Assembly (NCBI GenBank): GCA_963677815.1
Contig: OY782499.1
Span: forward strand, 992,001 to 1,056,000
Direction of reading: 5' to 3'
Length of the DNA: 64,000 bases
Source: JAEKNW01 sp963677815
Lineage (GTDB): Bacteria > Cloacimonadota > Cloacimonadia > Cloacimonadales > JAFGVF01
The notes under the pieces: generated by a model
Told to the model about the DNA's origin: nothing
The model's database searches: none
The model's input: the letters and a program-made list of their open reading frames with translations, nothing else
Position numbers and translations under genes: made by a program
Shown: in pieces, positions 46,754-53,522 of the stretch
Numbering within the stretch: the first letter of the stretch is position 1
How the letters are laid out: each line of letters starts with the position of its first letter

Positions 46754-46993
46754 CTAATAATTTATACCTGCTGCTTTGACATTTTCTGCTTCAAAGGCAT
46801 GACAAGGGGTTACCCCATAAACCATGTTACATTTAGGACATTTGCTTTCAAAAGTTTCCATCTCAAAATTATCTCCACACTCACATTTTATTTCTAAAGG
46901 AAGGGGCATATATTGGTCTGCAAAACCCATTTGCCTCACTTTATCTACAACATCTTGTCCATTTTTAAAGCTTCCGCTACATCCATCGTGCAT
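46754..46993 (-). CDS. Small cysteine-rich zinc-ribbon protein beside hcp
   Basis: 79 aa. Cysteines occur as CECGDNFEMETFESKCPKC (CxC ... CxxC), a zinc-ribbon or rubredoxin-like knuckle, plus Cys5 in MHDGCSGS and Cys in GVTPCHAF. The short conserved N-terminus DGCSGSFKNGQDVVDKVR is unusual. The function is unknown; metal or Fe-S binding is likely. GGAG lies before the ATG. It sits 114 bp upstream of hcp in the same direction. Confidence 0.75.
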   Translation of the reverse strand: MHDGCSGSFKNGQDVVDKVRQMGFADQYMPLPLEIKCECGDNFEMETFESKCPKCNMVYGVTPCHAFEAENVKAAGINY

Positions 46994-47176
46994 TATTTAA
47001 CTCCTGTTTAATTAATTACCTTTAACCAGAGTTTCACAGAGGAATTGAAATCTGTGAAAGTCTTTTAAATTATTGTTATCCTGTCTTCTATATTTATCAC
47101 TAAAAAAATTAATTCGAGTAATTCGTTGTAATTCGTGTTAATTAGTGTAAAAGTCTTCTTAGTGAAATTCGTGAAA
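46994..47176. repeat. Intergenic dispersed repeat, entering the next gene's 3' end
   Basis: Contains AATTCGTGTTAATTAGTG and GTGAAATTAGTGGATAGATT, a repeat whose reverse complement occurs in part at 4383-4404 and 5230-5241. The last codons of the ABC ATPase gene (ending ESIH) read into this repeat. No gene or operator like that of the Rrf2 locus was seen here. Confidence 0.5.
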
Positions 47177-48202
47177 TTAGTGGATAGATTCTTCTTCTAA
47201 AAGTCTTTCTCCACTTCTCAACTTCGTTCTGTAGGAGAGAATCTTCTTATCCAGCTCTTCTAAAGTAGAAAGAATCTGGCGCTCTTCTTTAGTAGTCTCT
47301 ATTACTTTAGAGATTCCGCCATTCTTTATTACTATTCTTTTATCAGCCATGAGGGCAAGAATTGGGTCATGGGTAGCCATTAAGACTATTTTATTCTCAG
47401 AGAGAAGGAGGTTTAGTGCTCTTTTTCTATCTATTCCAGCATTTTCAATTTCATCGATAAGAATGATGGGTGATTTACTGAGAATAGCAGTATCAGCTAT
47501 CATTAAGGCACGTGATTGACCGCCAGAAAGACTAGTAATAGGAGTATCAGGGGAGAACTTTTCACCAGCCAAATCATTCGCTTTTTTAATGATATTGGTA
47601 ATTACTTCTTCTCTGTTCTCCACAAGTCTGCTTTGAGCATGAAGTTGAACAAATTGATAAACTGATAAATCCATCACGAAGTTCATATTTTGGGAAAGTT
47701 GAGCCACTAGTTTATCAGAAGTTGAGAATCTCCATTTAACATCAGGTTTATCCTTATTTATGAGAATCATTCTCTTAGTTGGGGTATCAGCTTGAGCAAC
47801 CCACTCAATATCACCAAGAAGTCTGCTTTTGCCTGAACCAGTAGGTCCTACAATACTAACAATTTGTCCTTTGGTTATTTCTAGCTTAGTAAATCCTTCT
47901 AGCAGACCACTCTTGTCTTGGCCAGGAAGAATAGTAATGCTCTCAACCAGCTCATTATCTTTTCCCAAGAAGGCAACCATTTGCTGAATATATTCTACTA
48001 ATTGCTGGTGGAATAGTTCAGGGTCAATAGCCATATCTTCCCGATGTTCCTCTCCTAAAGAATCAAAATATTCAGCTAAAGATTTTCCTTCATTTCCCTG
48101 ATAGACAATATTATTGTTACTGAAGAAGGAGTCTAAAAAAGGATATTCCAAGAGAAGGTCTTCAATAATTAGATTTGGTATAGTTTTTAGATTTATAAGC
48201 AT
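47177..48202 (-). CDS. Soluble ABC-type ATPase without a permease partner
   Basis: 341 aa. Residues ~1-75 are a small helical domain similar in kind to DUF1858 (NLIIEDLLLEYPFLDSFFSNNNI). An ABC ATPase domain follows: Walker A GPTGSGKSR, signature TSLSGGQSRALMIADT, Walker B IILIDEIENAGID and His switch MATHDPIL. A C-terminal helical extension follows. No transmembrane permease gene is nearby, and the gene starts 1 bp after the GTPase gene, so it probably works as a cytosolic ATPase, perhaps in metal-cluster or cofactor handling (inference). Not a typical transporter subunit. Confidence 0.85.
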   Translation of the reverse strand: MLINLKTIPNLIIEDLLLEYPFLDSFFSNNNIVYQGNEGKSLAEYFDSLGEEHREDMAIDPELFHQQLVEYIQQMVAFLGKDNELVESITILPGQDKSGLLEGFTKLEITKGQIVSIVGPTGSGKSRLLGDIEWVAQADTPTKRMILINKDKPDVKWRFSTSDKLVAQLSQNMNFVMDLSVYQFVQLHAQSRLVENREEVITNIIKKANDLAGEKFSPDTPITSLSGGQSRALMIADTAILSKSPIILIDEIENAGIDRKRALNLLLSENKIVLMATHDPILALMADKRIVIKNGGISKVIETTKEERQILSTLEELDKKILSYRTKLRSGERLLEEESIH

Positions 48203-48203
48203 A

Positions 48204-48896
48204 TTAATCCTCTAAGTTGATTTTTCTAACATTACCCATTTGGTAGCTTTCCCCGATTCTAGTTTCTCCTAAGCAGTAGGAACAGAGGGCAGAAGGCATA
48301 GGGAATCTTAATTCTTTTCCTTTTAAACTATCAATATTATCTTTTTCGTTATAGATTAGGGTAGATAGTTCAAAAGCTCCTTGACCTGTTAAGCCATTTA
48401 TATGCATTATAATTGCCTTAGGATTAACACTATTCACTCGAGAGGCAAAGACTTCTCTTTCAGCTTGAGAAACTATATCCCCCTTAGTAATTACAACTAT
48501 ATCAGCAGATTTCAGCATTGGACCAATCTTCTTAGGAGTGTTAATCCCAGAAAGATTATCAATTACACAAATAGCTTTAATTCCTTTAATATAAGGTGAA
48601 CATCTGTTGCATAAACCAGCTGATTCACTTATCAAAACATCTATCTTATTCTTAAGTCCCCACTGAGTAATTTCTTCTACATTACTAACAAAATAGTGGT
48701 CTGGACACAAGGCTCCGGAAAGTCCTTTCTTAACTGGAATCCCAGCATTTTGGTAAAGAATATCATCATCTGTATAAAGACAATCGAACTTAGCTACTGC
48801 TACTTTTAAATCTCTATTTTGAAGAGACTCTATTGTCTTTAAAATTACAGAAGTTTTACCAGAGGACGGAGGACCTGATACTGTTATTAAATTCAT
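48204..48896 (-). CDS. HypB/CobW-like P-loop GTPase with Cys motifs
   Basis: 230 aa. Walker A is GPPSSGKTS at residues 7-15; VVITKGDIV supplies the G4-like specificity motif (TKGD). Two Cys pairs stand out: ESAGLCNRCSPYI near residue 95 and SALCSYCLGETRIGESY near the C-terminus, suggesting metal or Fe-S binding. Relatives such as HypB and UreG deliver nickel to enzymes. No nickel enzyme or hyp gene is in the window, so the client may be Hcp or another protein. The ATG overlaps the stop of the upstream SBP-like gene. Confidence 0.83.
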   Translation of the reverse strand: MNLITVSGPPSSGKTSVILKTIESLQNRDLKVAVAKFDCLYTDDDILYQNAGIPVKKGLSGALCPDHYFVSNVEEITQWGLKNKIDVLISESAGLCNRCSPYIKGIKAICVIDNLSGINTPKKIGPMLKSADIVVITKGDIVSQAEREVFASRVNSVNPKAIIMHINGLTGQGAFELSTLIYNEKDNIDSLKGKELRFPMPSALCSYCLGETRIGESYQMGNVRKINLED

Positions 48897-50128
48897 TATT
48901 GCTCCTTTATTGAGGCTTGGAATAGTTGTTCACAATGTTTAATTGTAGCTGAAATATCATGAGAATAGATATAATCCCAACCTAACCACATGAACTTGTT
49001 TTCCTTGGGAATCCTGTTATCTACATCAGGATGTACACTGGGGAAGAATCCACTATTAGCTAAAACTTCTCCCACTTCTTTGGAAGCTAAAAAGTTAACA
49101 AGAGGACCTATCTCTTTTCTTCTATCAACTTTAGTTAACATAAAGATAGGACTGATTATTGCGCCATCTTCAGGCCAGATTGCTTGCATAACACTATCAA
49201 TTTTAATCATTTTAGTAAAGAAATAAGGCATTATCGTAACTATGGGTCTGTTATTGCTCTTCTTTTCGCTCTTCACCATTTGAGAAGGATGAAGTGACTC
49301 TAATAATGAACGTCCTAATTTAACTACTCCTTCATCTCCATATTTCTTAAAGATGTTGAGAAGAATACCGTTAAACAAATCAAAATCACCAACAGGAAGA
49401 GATACTTTATTCTCAAATTCAGGTTTCATAATATCCTGCCAAGTTCTAGGTATTTGCCTATCACCTAATTCTTTAGTATTAATTAGAAAGACTGCTGGAA
49501 CTACTCCCAATAATGAGAAGTGAGATTTAGGATCATTAAGCTTGTTCTCTGCAAAGATTTCATTATAATTCTTAACAGGTGAGAAGTCCGCAAAAACACC
49601 TTGGTCTTTGAATTTTCCAAACATCTCAAGATCAAAGAACATATCAAAGCCTGCTGAGATGAAAACATCAGGTAAATCACTAGGATTATCTACTTCCTTA
49701 ACATGCTTCTCAATCCACTCAACTCCCATAGATGCAGCTTTGAGTTCTGATTCAACTTCCATTCCATACTCTTGTTTAAAAGTCTTCATAAAGCTATTAA
49801 ACTTCTCCATTAAAGGGATTCTTACCGGGCAGGGTAAAGCACCAACAACCTTAATAGCTTCTTTATTCTTACTTAATTTATTATTACTAAGCGAAACATC
49901 TGCATTATTACTTTCACCTTCTATTGCCTCTATTAATAAGGAAGCAAATGTGTCATAATCGATTTGCTTTAGCATTAAAGCTGTTCTAAGCGAAATTGCT
50001 TTAGCGAAAACCTGTCTCTTGTTTTCATCATCCATCTGAGGGAAACCATTAGATGTGAATACTGAAATAGTTTGAGGATATTTCTCGACTATTGATAGAA
50101 GTGAATCAGTGGCTTGAAAATATGGCAT
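48896..50128 (-). CDS. Cytosolic substrate-binding-protein-like protein with N-terminal DUF1858 domain
   Basis: 410 aa. Residues ~1-70 are DUF1858-like (QATDSLLSIVEKYPQTISVFTSNGF). The rest has the type II periplasmic-binding fold of iron/sulfate-type solute receptors, with PVRIPLMEKFNSFMKTFKQEYG, DVFISAGFDMFFD and PRTWQDIMKPEFENKVSLP. There is no signal peptide or lipobox, and an N-terminal domain replaces it, so the protein should stay in the cytoplasm. Two bp-level contacts (15 bp after the cupin gene, overlap with the GTPase gene) show an operon. The ligand is unknown. Confidence 0.83.
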   Translation of the reverse strand: MPYFQATDSLLSIVEKYPQTISVFTSNGFPQMDDENKRQVFAKAISLRTALMLKQIDYDTFASLLIEAIEGESNNADVSLSNNKLSKNKEAIKVVGALPCPVRIPLMEKFNSFMKTFKQEYGMEVESELKAASMGVEWIEKHVKEVDNPSDLPDVFISAGFDMFFDLEMFGKFKDQGVFADFSPVKNYNEIFAENKLNDPKSHFSLLGVVPAVFLINTKELGDRQIPRTWQDIMKPEFENKVSLPVGDFDLFNGILLNIFKKYGDEGVVKLGRSLLESLHPSQMVKSEKKSNNRPIVTIMPYFFTKMIKIDSVMQAIWPEDGAIISPIFMLTKVDRRKEIGPLVNFLASKEVGEVLANSGFFPSVHPDVDNRIPKENKFMWLGWDYIYSHDISATIKHCEQLFQASIKEQ

Positions 50129-50142
50129 GTCTTTTCCTTTTT

Positions 50143-50484
50143 CTATTTGATGAATTTAGACGGACTTGTAGGTCTAGGTAATTTAGAGACTAAAACTCTA
50201 ACAAGGTTATCAGTCTCATTATAGATACAATGGACTATCTCTTTGGGAGATTCAATTACGTCATCTTCTTTAACTTGCACTCTTTCATTACCAATCATAA
50301 TTGTAGGTTTGCCTTCTAAAACGTAGAATAAAGCATCTACAGGGGTTATGTGTGGTTTTAAGGATTCTCCTGCTTTAAGTAAGATATGATTAACTTGGGC
50401 ATACTCACTATTATACACTTGTTTAACATCAACACCATGGGCTGTTTTATATTCTTTCTCTTGTCTAAAATTTGTAATTTTCAT
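50143..50484 (-). CDS. Single-domain cupin protein, first gene of the Rrf2-controlled operon
   Basis: 113 aa small beta-barrel. Seen: LLKAGESLKPHITPVDALFYVLEGKPTIMIG (cupin motif 1, with His and Glu as likely metal ligands) and DDVIESPKEIVHCIYNETDN (motif 2, with His). It may bind a metal or small ligand as a sensor or carrier for the operon; the function is unknown. The start is preceded by GGAGC, and a palindromic operator lies 27-40 bp upstream. Confidence 0.82.
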   Translation of the reverse strand: MKITNFRQEKEYKTAHGVDVKQVYNSEYAQVNHILLKAGESLKPHITPVDALFYVLEGKPTIMIGNERVQVKEDDVIESPKEIVHCIYNETDNLVRVLVSKLPRPTSPSKFIK

Positions 50485-50510
50485 AATCTTTGCTCCTTAA
50501 TATATATTTA

Positions 50511-50524
50511 GGTACTACAATACC
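50511..50524. promoter_or_regulatory. Palindromic operator upstream of the cupin operon
   Basis: GGTACTACAATACC, identical to the 14 bases upstream of the Rrf2 gene at 50984-50997. Its half sites GGTA/TACC are inverted around 6 bp. On the minus strand it contains TATTGT, a likely -10. Best read as the binding site of the Rrf2 regulator. Confidence 0.75.
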
Positions 50525-50546
50525 ACTTTGATTATAAAAAAATATT

Positions 50547-50948
50547 TTACATAAAATCTGCTAAATGCATATCTTTGAACCTATCATAAATCTTCTTAGT
50601 TGCTTGGGCAACTTCAGCATCAATTATACAGGCTCTAAAAACACAATGAGTTTTACCAAAAGGGCAACCAGTAACTTCAATTTCACCTTCAAAAAGCTCG
50701 ATTATCTCTAAGAAAGATACATGCTTTGGTGATCTAGATAATTCAAAGCCTCCCTGAGGACCTCTTACAGAATGGACTATCCCAGCACGAGTCAGCTTCT
50801 GGAAAATCTTAGATAGATGAGCTTCTGAAGCATTCAAAATCTTAGCAATCTCTTTCACACTAACCCTATCAGGTGTTTTAGATGCAATATGGACTAAGCC
50901 ATGCAAGGCTAAGTAGCTTGCTTCTGATAAATTTAATAATTTACTCAT
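50547..50948 (-). CDS. Rrf2-family Fe-S-sensing transcription regulator
   Basis: 133 aa. A winged helix (VSVKEIAKILNASEAHLSKIFQKLTRAGIVHSVRG) is followed by the wing PQGGFELSRSP. A three-Cys cluster site TGCPFGKTHCVFRACI (C-x6-C-x4-C) matches the position of Fe-S ligands in NsrR, IscR and RsrR. The nearby hcp gene favours a nitric-oxide or redox-sensing NsrR-like role. It transcribes toward the cupin operon and probably represses itself and the operon through the shared palindrome. Confidence 0.9.
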   Translation of the reverse strand: MSKLLNLSEASYLALHGLVHIASKTPDRVSVKEIAKILNASEAHLSKIFQKLTRAGIVHSVRGPQGGFELSRSPKHVSFLEIIELFEGEIEVTGCPFGKTHCVFRACIIDAEVAQATKKIYDRFKDMHLADFM

Positions 50949-50983
50949 CTTTTCCTCTTTTTTACTTTTCTTATTTTCATTCT

Positions 50984-50997
50984 GGTACTACAATACC
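50984..50997. promoter_or_regulatory. Palindromic operator upstream of the Rrf2 gene
   Basis: GGTACTACAATACC, the same 14 bases as at 50511-50524. It overlaps the -10 box of the Rrf2 promoter, a position suited to autorepression. Confidence 0.75.
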
Positions 50998-51017
50998 TAA
51001 TTAGTATTATCTGTCAA
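50990..51017 (-). promoter_or_regulatory. Sigma-70 promoter of the Rrf2 gene
   Basis: On the minus strand TTGACA (51012-51017) and TATTGT (50990-50995) are separated by 16 bp; the -10 lies within the operator. A further inverted repeat AAATACC/GGTATTT (51050-51071, 8-bp gap) lies upstream. Confidence 0.65.
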
Positions 51018-51101
51018 ATGTTTTTTTTATTTTTTTAATTTAATCTTGAAAATACCTCTATAATGGTATTTGTGTTTCTATACTATAATGGGAAAACAGG
51101 A

Positions 51102-51353
51102 CTATCTTAAATTTGATTTATGCTTAACCCAAAGAAGCTTGTAGAAAAAGTCAAAAACTATAGCTACTAGAAAAGCTATTAAAATAGGTGCGAAGATAAT
51201 CAAGCCCCAATGCATAATAGGAAGAGAAAATGTTTCAGTAAGAGAATATGTTCTATGGATAATAAAGGATAATCTTATTAGATATGTAATAATGAAGACA
51301 ATTTTAGCAGGAAGTGAGATTGCTGATTTGAGAGGTCTAAAGAAGTTAAGCAT
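51102..51353 (-). CDS. Small membrane protein, two helices (paralogue pair)
   Basis: 83 aa with two predicted membrane helices (IVFIITYLIRLSFIIH and MHWGLIIFAPILIAFLVAIVF) and a basic end WVKHKSNLR. The gene upstream encodes a similar-sized two-helix protein with a similar end (NKSSLR), so the two are probably paralogues from a duplication. The function is unknown. GAGAT precedes the ATG. It sits 9 bp downstream of its partner. Confidence 0.6.
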   Translation of the reverse strand: MLNFFRPLKSAISLPAKIVFIITYLIRLSFIIHRTYSLTETFSLPIMHWGLIIFAPILIAFLVAIVFDFFYKLLWVKHKSNLR

Positions 51354-51362
51354 GAATTATGA

Positions 51363-51602
51363 TTATCTCAAACTAGATTTATTTCTAATCAAGTTATAGA
51401 TAAATTCAAAGATAAAGGTAACAATGAAAGCTACTGCTAAAGACAATATTATTGAGTATGTAAAAAGGACATAAAAACTACTGTTAAAGAACCATAAAGA
51501 GGCAAGTAGAGATAGAAAAAATATCACTTTACCTAGACCACTAAATGGGTTTAGAAATTTTCCTGTAGTACCTGCAATTAATCTTCCGAATCCATGTAAC
51601 AT
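51363..51602 (-). CDS. Small membrane protein, two helices (first of pair)
   Basis: 79 aa. Two predicted helices (VIFFLSLLASLWFF and FTYSIILSLAVAFIVTFIFEFIY). The C-terminus NLIRNKSSLR resembles the partner's KHKSNLR. AAAGGATG precedes the ATG, and a strong promoter lies upstream, supporting a true gene. Divergent from the beta-barrel gene at 51800. Role unknown. Confidence 0.65.
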   Translation of the reverse strand: MLHGFGRLIAGTTGKFLNPFSGLGKVIFFLSLLASLWFFNSSFYVLFTYSIILSLAVAFIVTFIFEFIYNLIRNKSSLR

Positions 51603-51629
51603 ATTACATCCTTTAAATTTATTTTATAC

Positions 51630-51658
51630 AAAATAAACTTTACGTAATCTTCTGTCAA
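51630..51658 (-). promoter_or_regulatory. Sigma-70 promoter for the small membrane protein pair
   Basis: On the minus strand TTGACA (51653-51658), 17 bp, TATTTT (51630-51635), 28 bp before the ATG. Close to the consensus spacing. Confidence 0.7.
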
Positions 51659-51799
51659 GGAAAAAAAGATTAAGTTTCTATTATAATATTTAGTTGACTA
51701 AAATTTATAATAGAATTTATTTGGAAATAGATTAAAAAAAAGAACATAGAAAATATGTAATCATATTTTTTTAATATTAACTAATAATAGGAGATAAAA

Positions 51800-53002
51800 A
51801 TGAAGAAAATGTTTACCATTTTTTTGTTTATTTTATTAGCCATAACTAGTGTTTTTGCAACTAATACTAGAATGAGTGGTTTAGGAAACCCTTATGGGCT
51901 AATCGAAGACGATACTGATGTCTTTACATATCCAGCAACAATCTTTAAAAATGATAGCATGGTGGTTGGTGAGTTACAGAAAGCTAGTGATTCTGCAGAC
52001 TGGTCTATGAATGCTAATATCCCAATTCTTAATTATAAATTAGGAGTCTATCTAAACCAAGATACAGGCTTAACACAGGGGAATTGGACTAATTATTTTG
52101 TCGCAGAAGAGGAAGTCTTTTTCGATTTAGATATTTCTAAAAGTGTAGAATTTAATTTTGGATTTAATGACCATTATGCCATTGGTTTTGGTTCTTCAAT
52201 TGATTATGAATCAGAAACTAATATTACAAATGAAGTTGGTGAGACAAGAAAAATGGAACCTAGCTCTAACTTCTATACTTTTTTTGCTGGCTACTCAGCC
52301 AACAATTTAGATATAGGTTTAAGATTTAGCATGGCTAATACTAAAAACTTGACTGTTGATTTATCCGAATATGAAGAAGATTTCGAATACTTTGAGGGTT
52401 CTTACTCAGCTTTTACATTAGATGGAAGAAAAATATTCAGTCCTAAAGACAACTTAGACTTTATTGTGAAAGCTGGATTATCTATAGATATCAGAGAATT
52501 AAATTATGAAGAAAATGTTGGCTCGAAAATAAGGGATATTGAAAGAACAAATATCGTATTTGATTTAGGAATGAGCTTACAGCTCAAGCCTAATGAAAAA
52601 AACAGAGTAATTTTTGGAATTACTCCGATAATATATAATCCTATTTCTACTGAAGATACTGATTATTTAATTATTGTTGAAGCAGACAAAACTACAGTTG
52701 ATTTTACTACACTGGTTTTCCCTGAATATAATCTAGCTATTGAATCTGAAATCTATTCTTGGTTAACAGGTAGATTTGGAGCAAATCAGGTTTATCAGAA
52801 CCGTTCCATTTCATTTGATGATGAAGTAGATTATGAATTTTATGAAAAAGAATATTATATGAACCTAGGTTTAACCTTTTCATTTGGTAATTTCTGCATT
52901 GATAGTGTCTTAGAACAAGAATTACTATTCGATGGACCTAACTTCATTGGTGGAAAATCTAATGGCTTAGCTTCTGATATCTCAGTAAAATATCAATTCT
53001 AA
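51800..53002 (+). CDS. Outer-membrane beta-barrel protein
   Basis: 400 aa. Signal peptide residues 1-20 (KKMFTIFLFILLAITSVFA), followed by TNTRMSGLGNPYGLIEDDTDVFTYPATIF, a start like that of small FCB-group porin-like proteins. The rest is alternating amphipathic strands (YALGFGSSIDYESETNI-like; YYMNLGLTFSFGNF), ending in an aromatic residue (SVKYQF), the usual sign of a barrel. Substrate unknown. GGAGATAAAA precedes the ATG; a terminator follows. Confidence 0.78.
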   Translation: MKKMFTIFLFILLAITSVFATNTRMSGLGNPYGLIEDDTDVFTYPATIFKNDSMVVGELQKASDSADWSMNANIPILNYKLGVYLNQDTGLTQGNWTNYFVAEEEVFFDLDISKSVEFNFGFNDHYAIGFGSSIDYESETNITNEVGETRKMEPSSNFYTFFAGYSANNLDIGLRFSMANTKNLTVDLSEYEEDFEYFEGSYSAFTLDGRKIFSPKDNLDFIVKAGLSIDIRELNYEENVGSKIRDIERTNIVFDLGMSLQLKPNEKNRVIFGITPIIYNPISTEDTDYLIIVEADKTTVDFTTLVFPEYNLAIESEIYSWLTGRFGANQVYQNRSISFDDEVDYEFYEKEYYMNLGLTFSFGNFCIDSVLEQELLFDGPNFIGGKSNGLASDISVKYQF

Positions 53003-53030
53003 AATAATAACTTTTAAGTTATATATACTA

Positions 53031-53057
53031 AAGAGTAGGATTTGCCCTACTCTTTTT
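53031..53057 (+). terminator. Terminator of the beta-barrel gene
   Basis: AAGAGTAGG and CCTACTCTT form a 9-bp stem with a 6-base loop, followed by TTTTC. Confidence 0.85.
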
Positions 53058-53102
53058 TCATGACTTACTTCTTCTTTTAGCTACTTCTTTAGATGTCTAA
53101 TC

Positions 53103-53160
53103 CTTCCTTGATACTCTACCGTATATTATTTGAGGTTTATATGTTAGAGTATCAAGGAAG
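53103..53160. repeat. Perfect 16-bp inverted repeat with 26-base loop
   Basis: CTTCCTTGATACTCTA (53103-53118) is the exact reverse complement of TAGAGTATCAAGGAAG (53145-53160). No T-run follows and it is not part of a repeat seen elsewhere in the window. It might be a structured RNA, a regulatory site or a decayed element. Confidence 0.6.
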
Positions 53161-53210
53161 AATGAAGGATAAAAAGGGATTAATAGAATAATCCATAATA
53201 TTATAATAAT

Positions 53211-53309
53211 CCCAAATAATGCAATAGATCTTTGATAATAGTACTATATTATTCTTGTGAGGGCGTAGCTTTAGCGAAGTATTACTAAAGCTCTATTGCA
53301 TCATCTGGG
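53211..53309. mobile_element. Palindromic MITE-like element, internally deleted, 99 bp (copy 4)
   Basis: Starts CCCAAATAATGCAATAGA and ends TGCATCATCTGGG; ATAAT flanks both sides (53206-53210 and 53310-53314). The central ~60 bp of the longer copies are replaced by a shorter unrelated stretch. Just after it (53310-53340) is a 31-bp extra copy of the right end, again followed by ATAAT, so the end plus target duplication is tandemly repeated. Confidence 0.85.
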
Positions 53310-53522
53310 ATAATTCTTAAGCTCTATTGCACCATCTGGGATAATTCTTAGGATAATATTAGAAAAGATGAGTTACTTTTCATCAAGACACATTATAAAG
53401 TTATTTTAATAAAAGATAAACTTGACAATCTTAGAACAAGAGTAAAAAATGTAAAAAATAGTAATTAGTGCATTACCATTTAAACAGTTTATTGATATTA
53501 CTTGGTGCACAGAGGAATCGTC

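Noticed and set aside
47177..50128. Reading the ABC ATPase and SBP-like genes as an ordinary iron or sulfate importer
   Set aside because: No permease gene is present, the SBP-like protein lacks a signal peptide, and a HypB-like GTPase lies between them.
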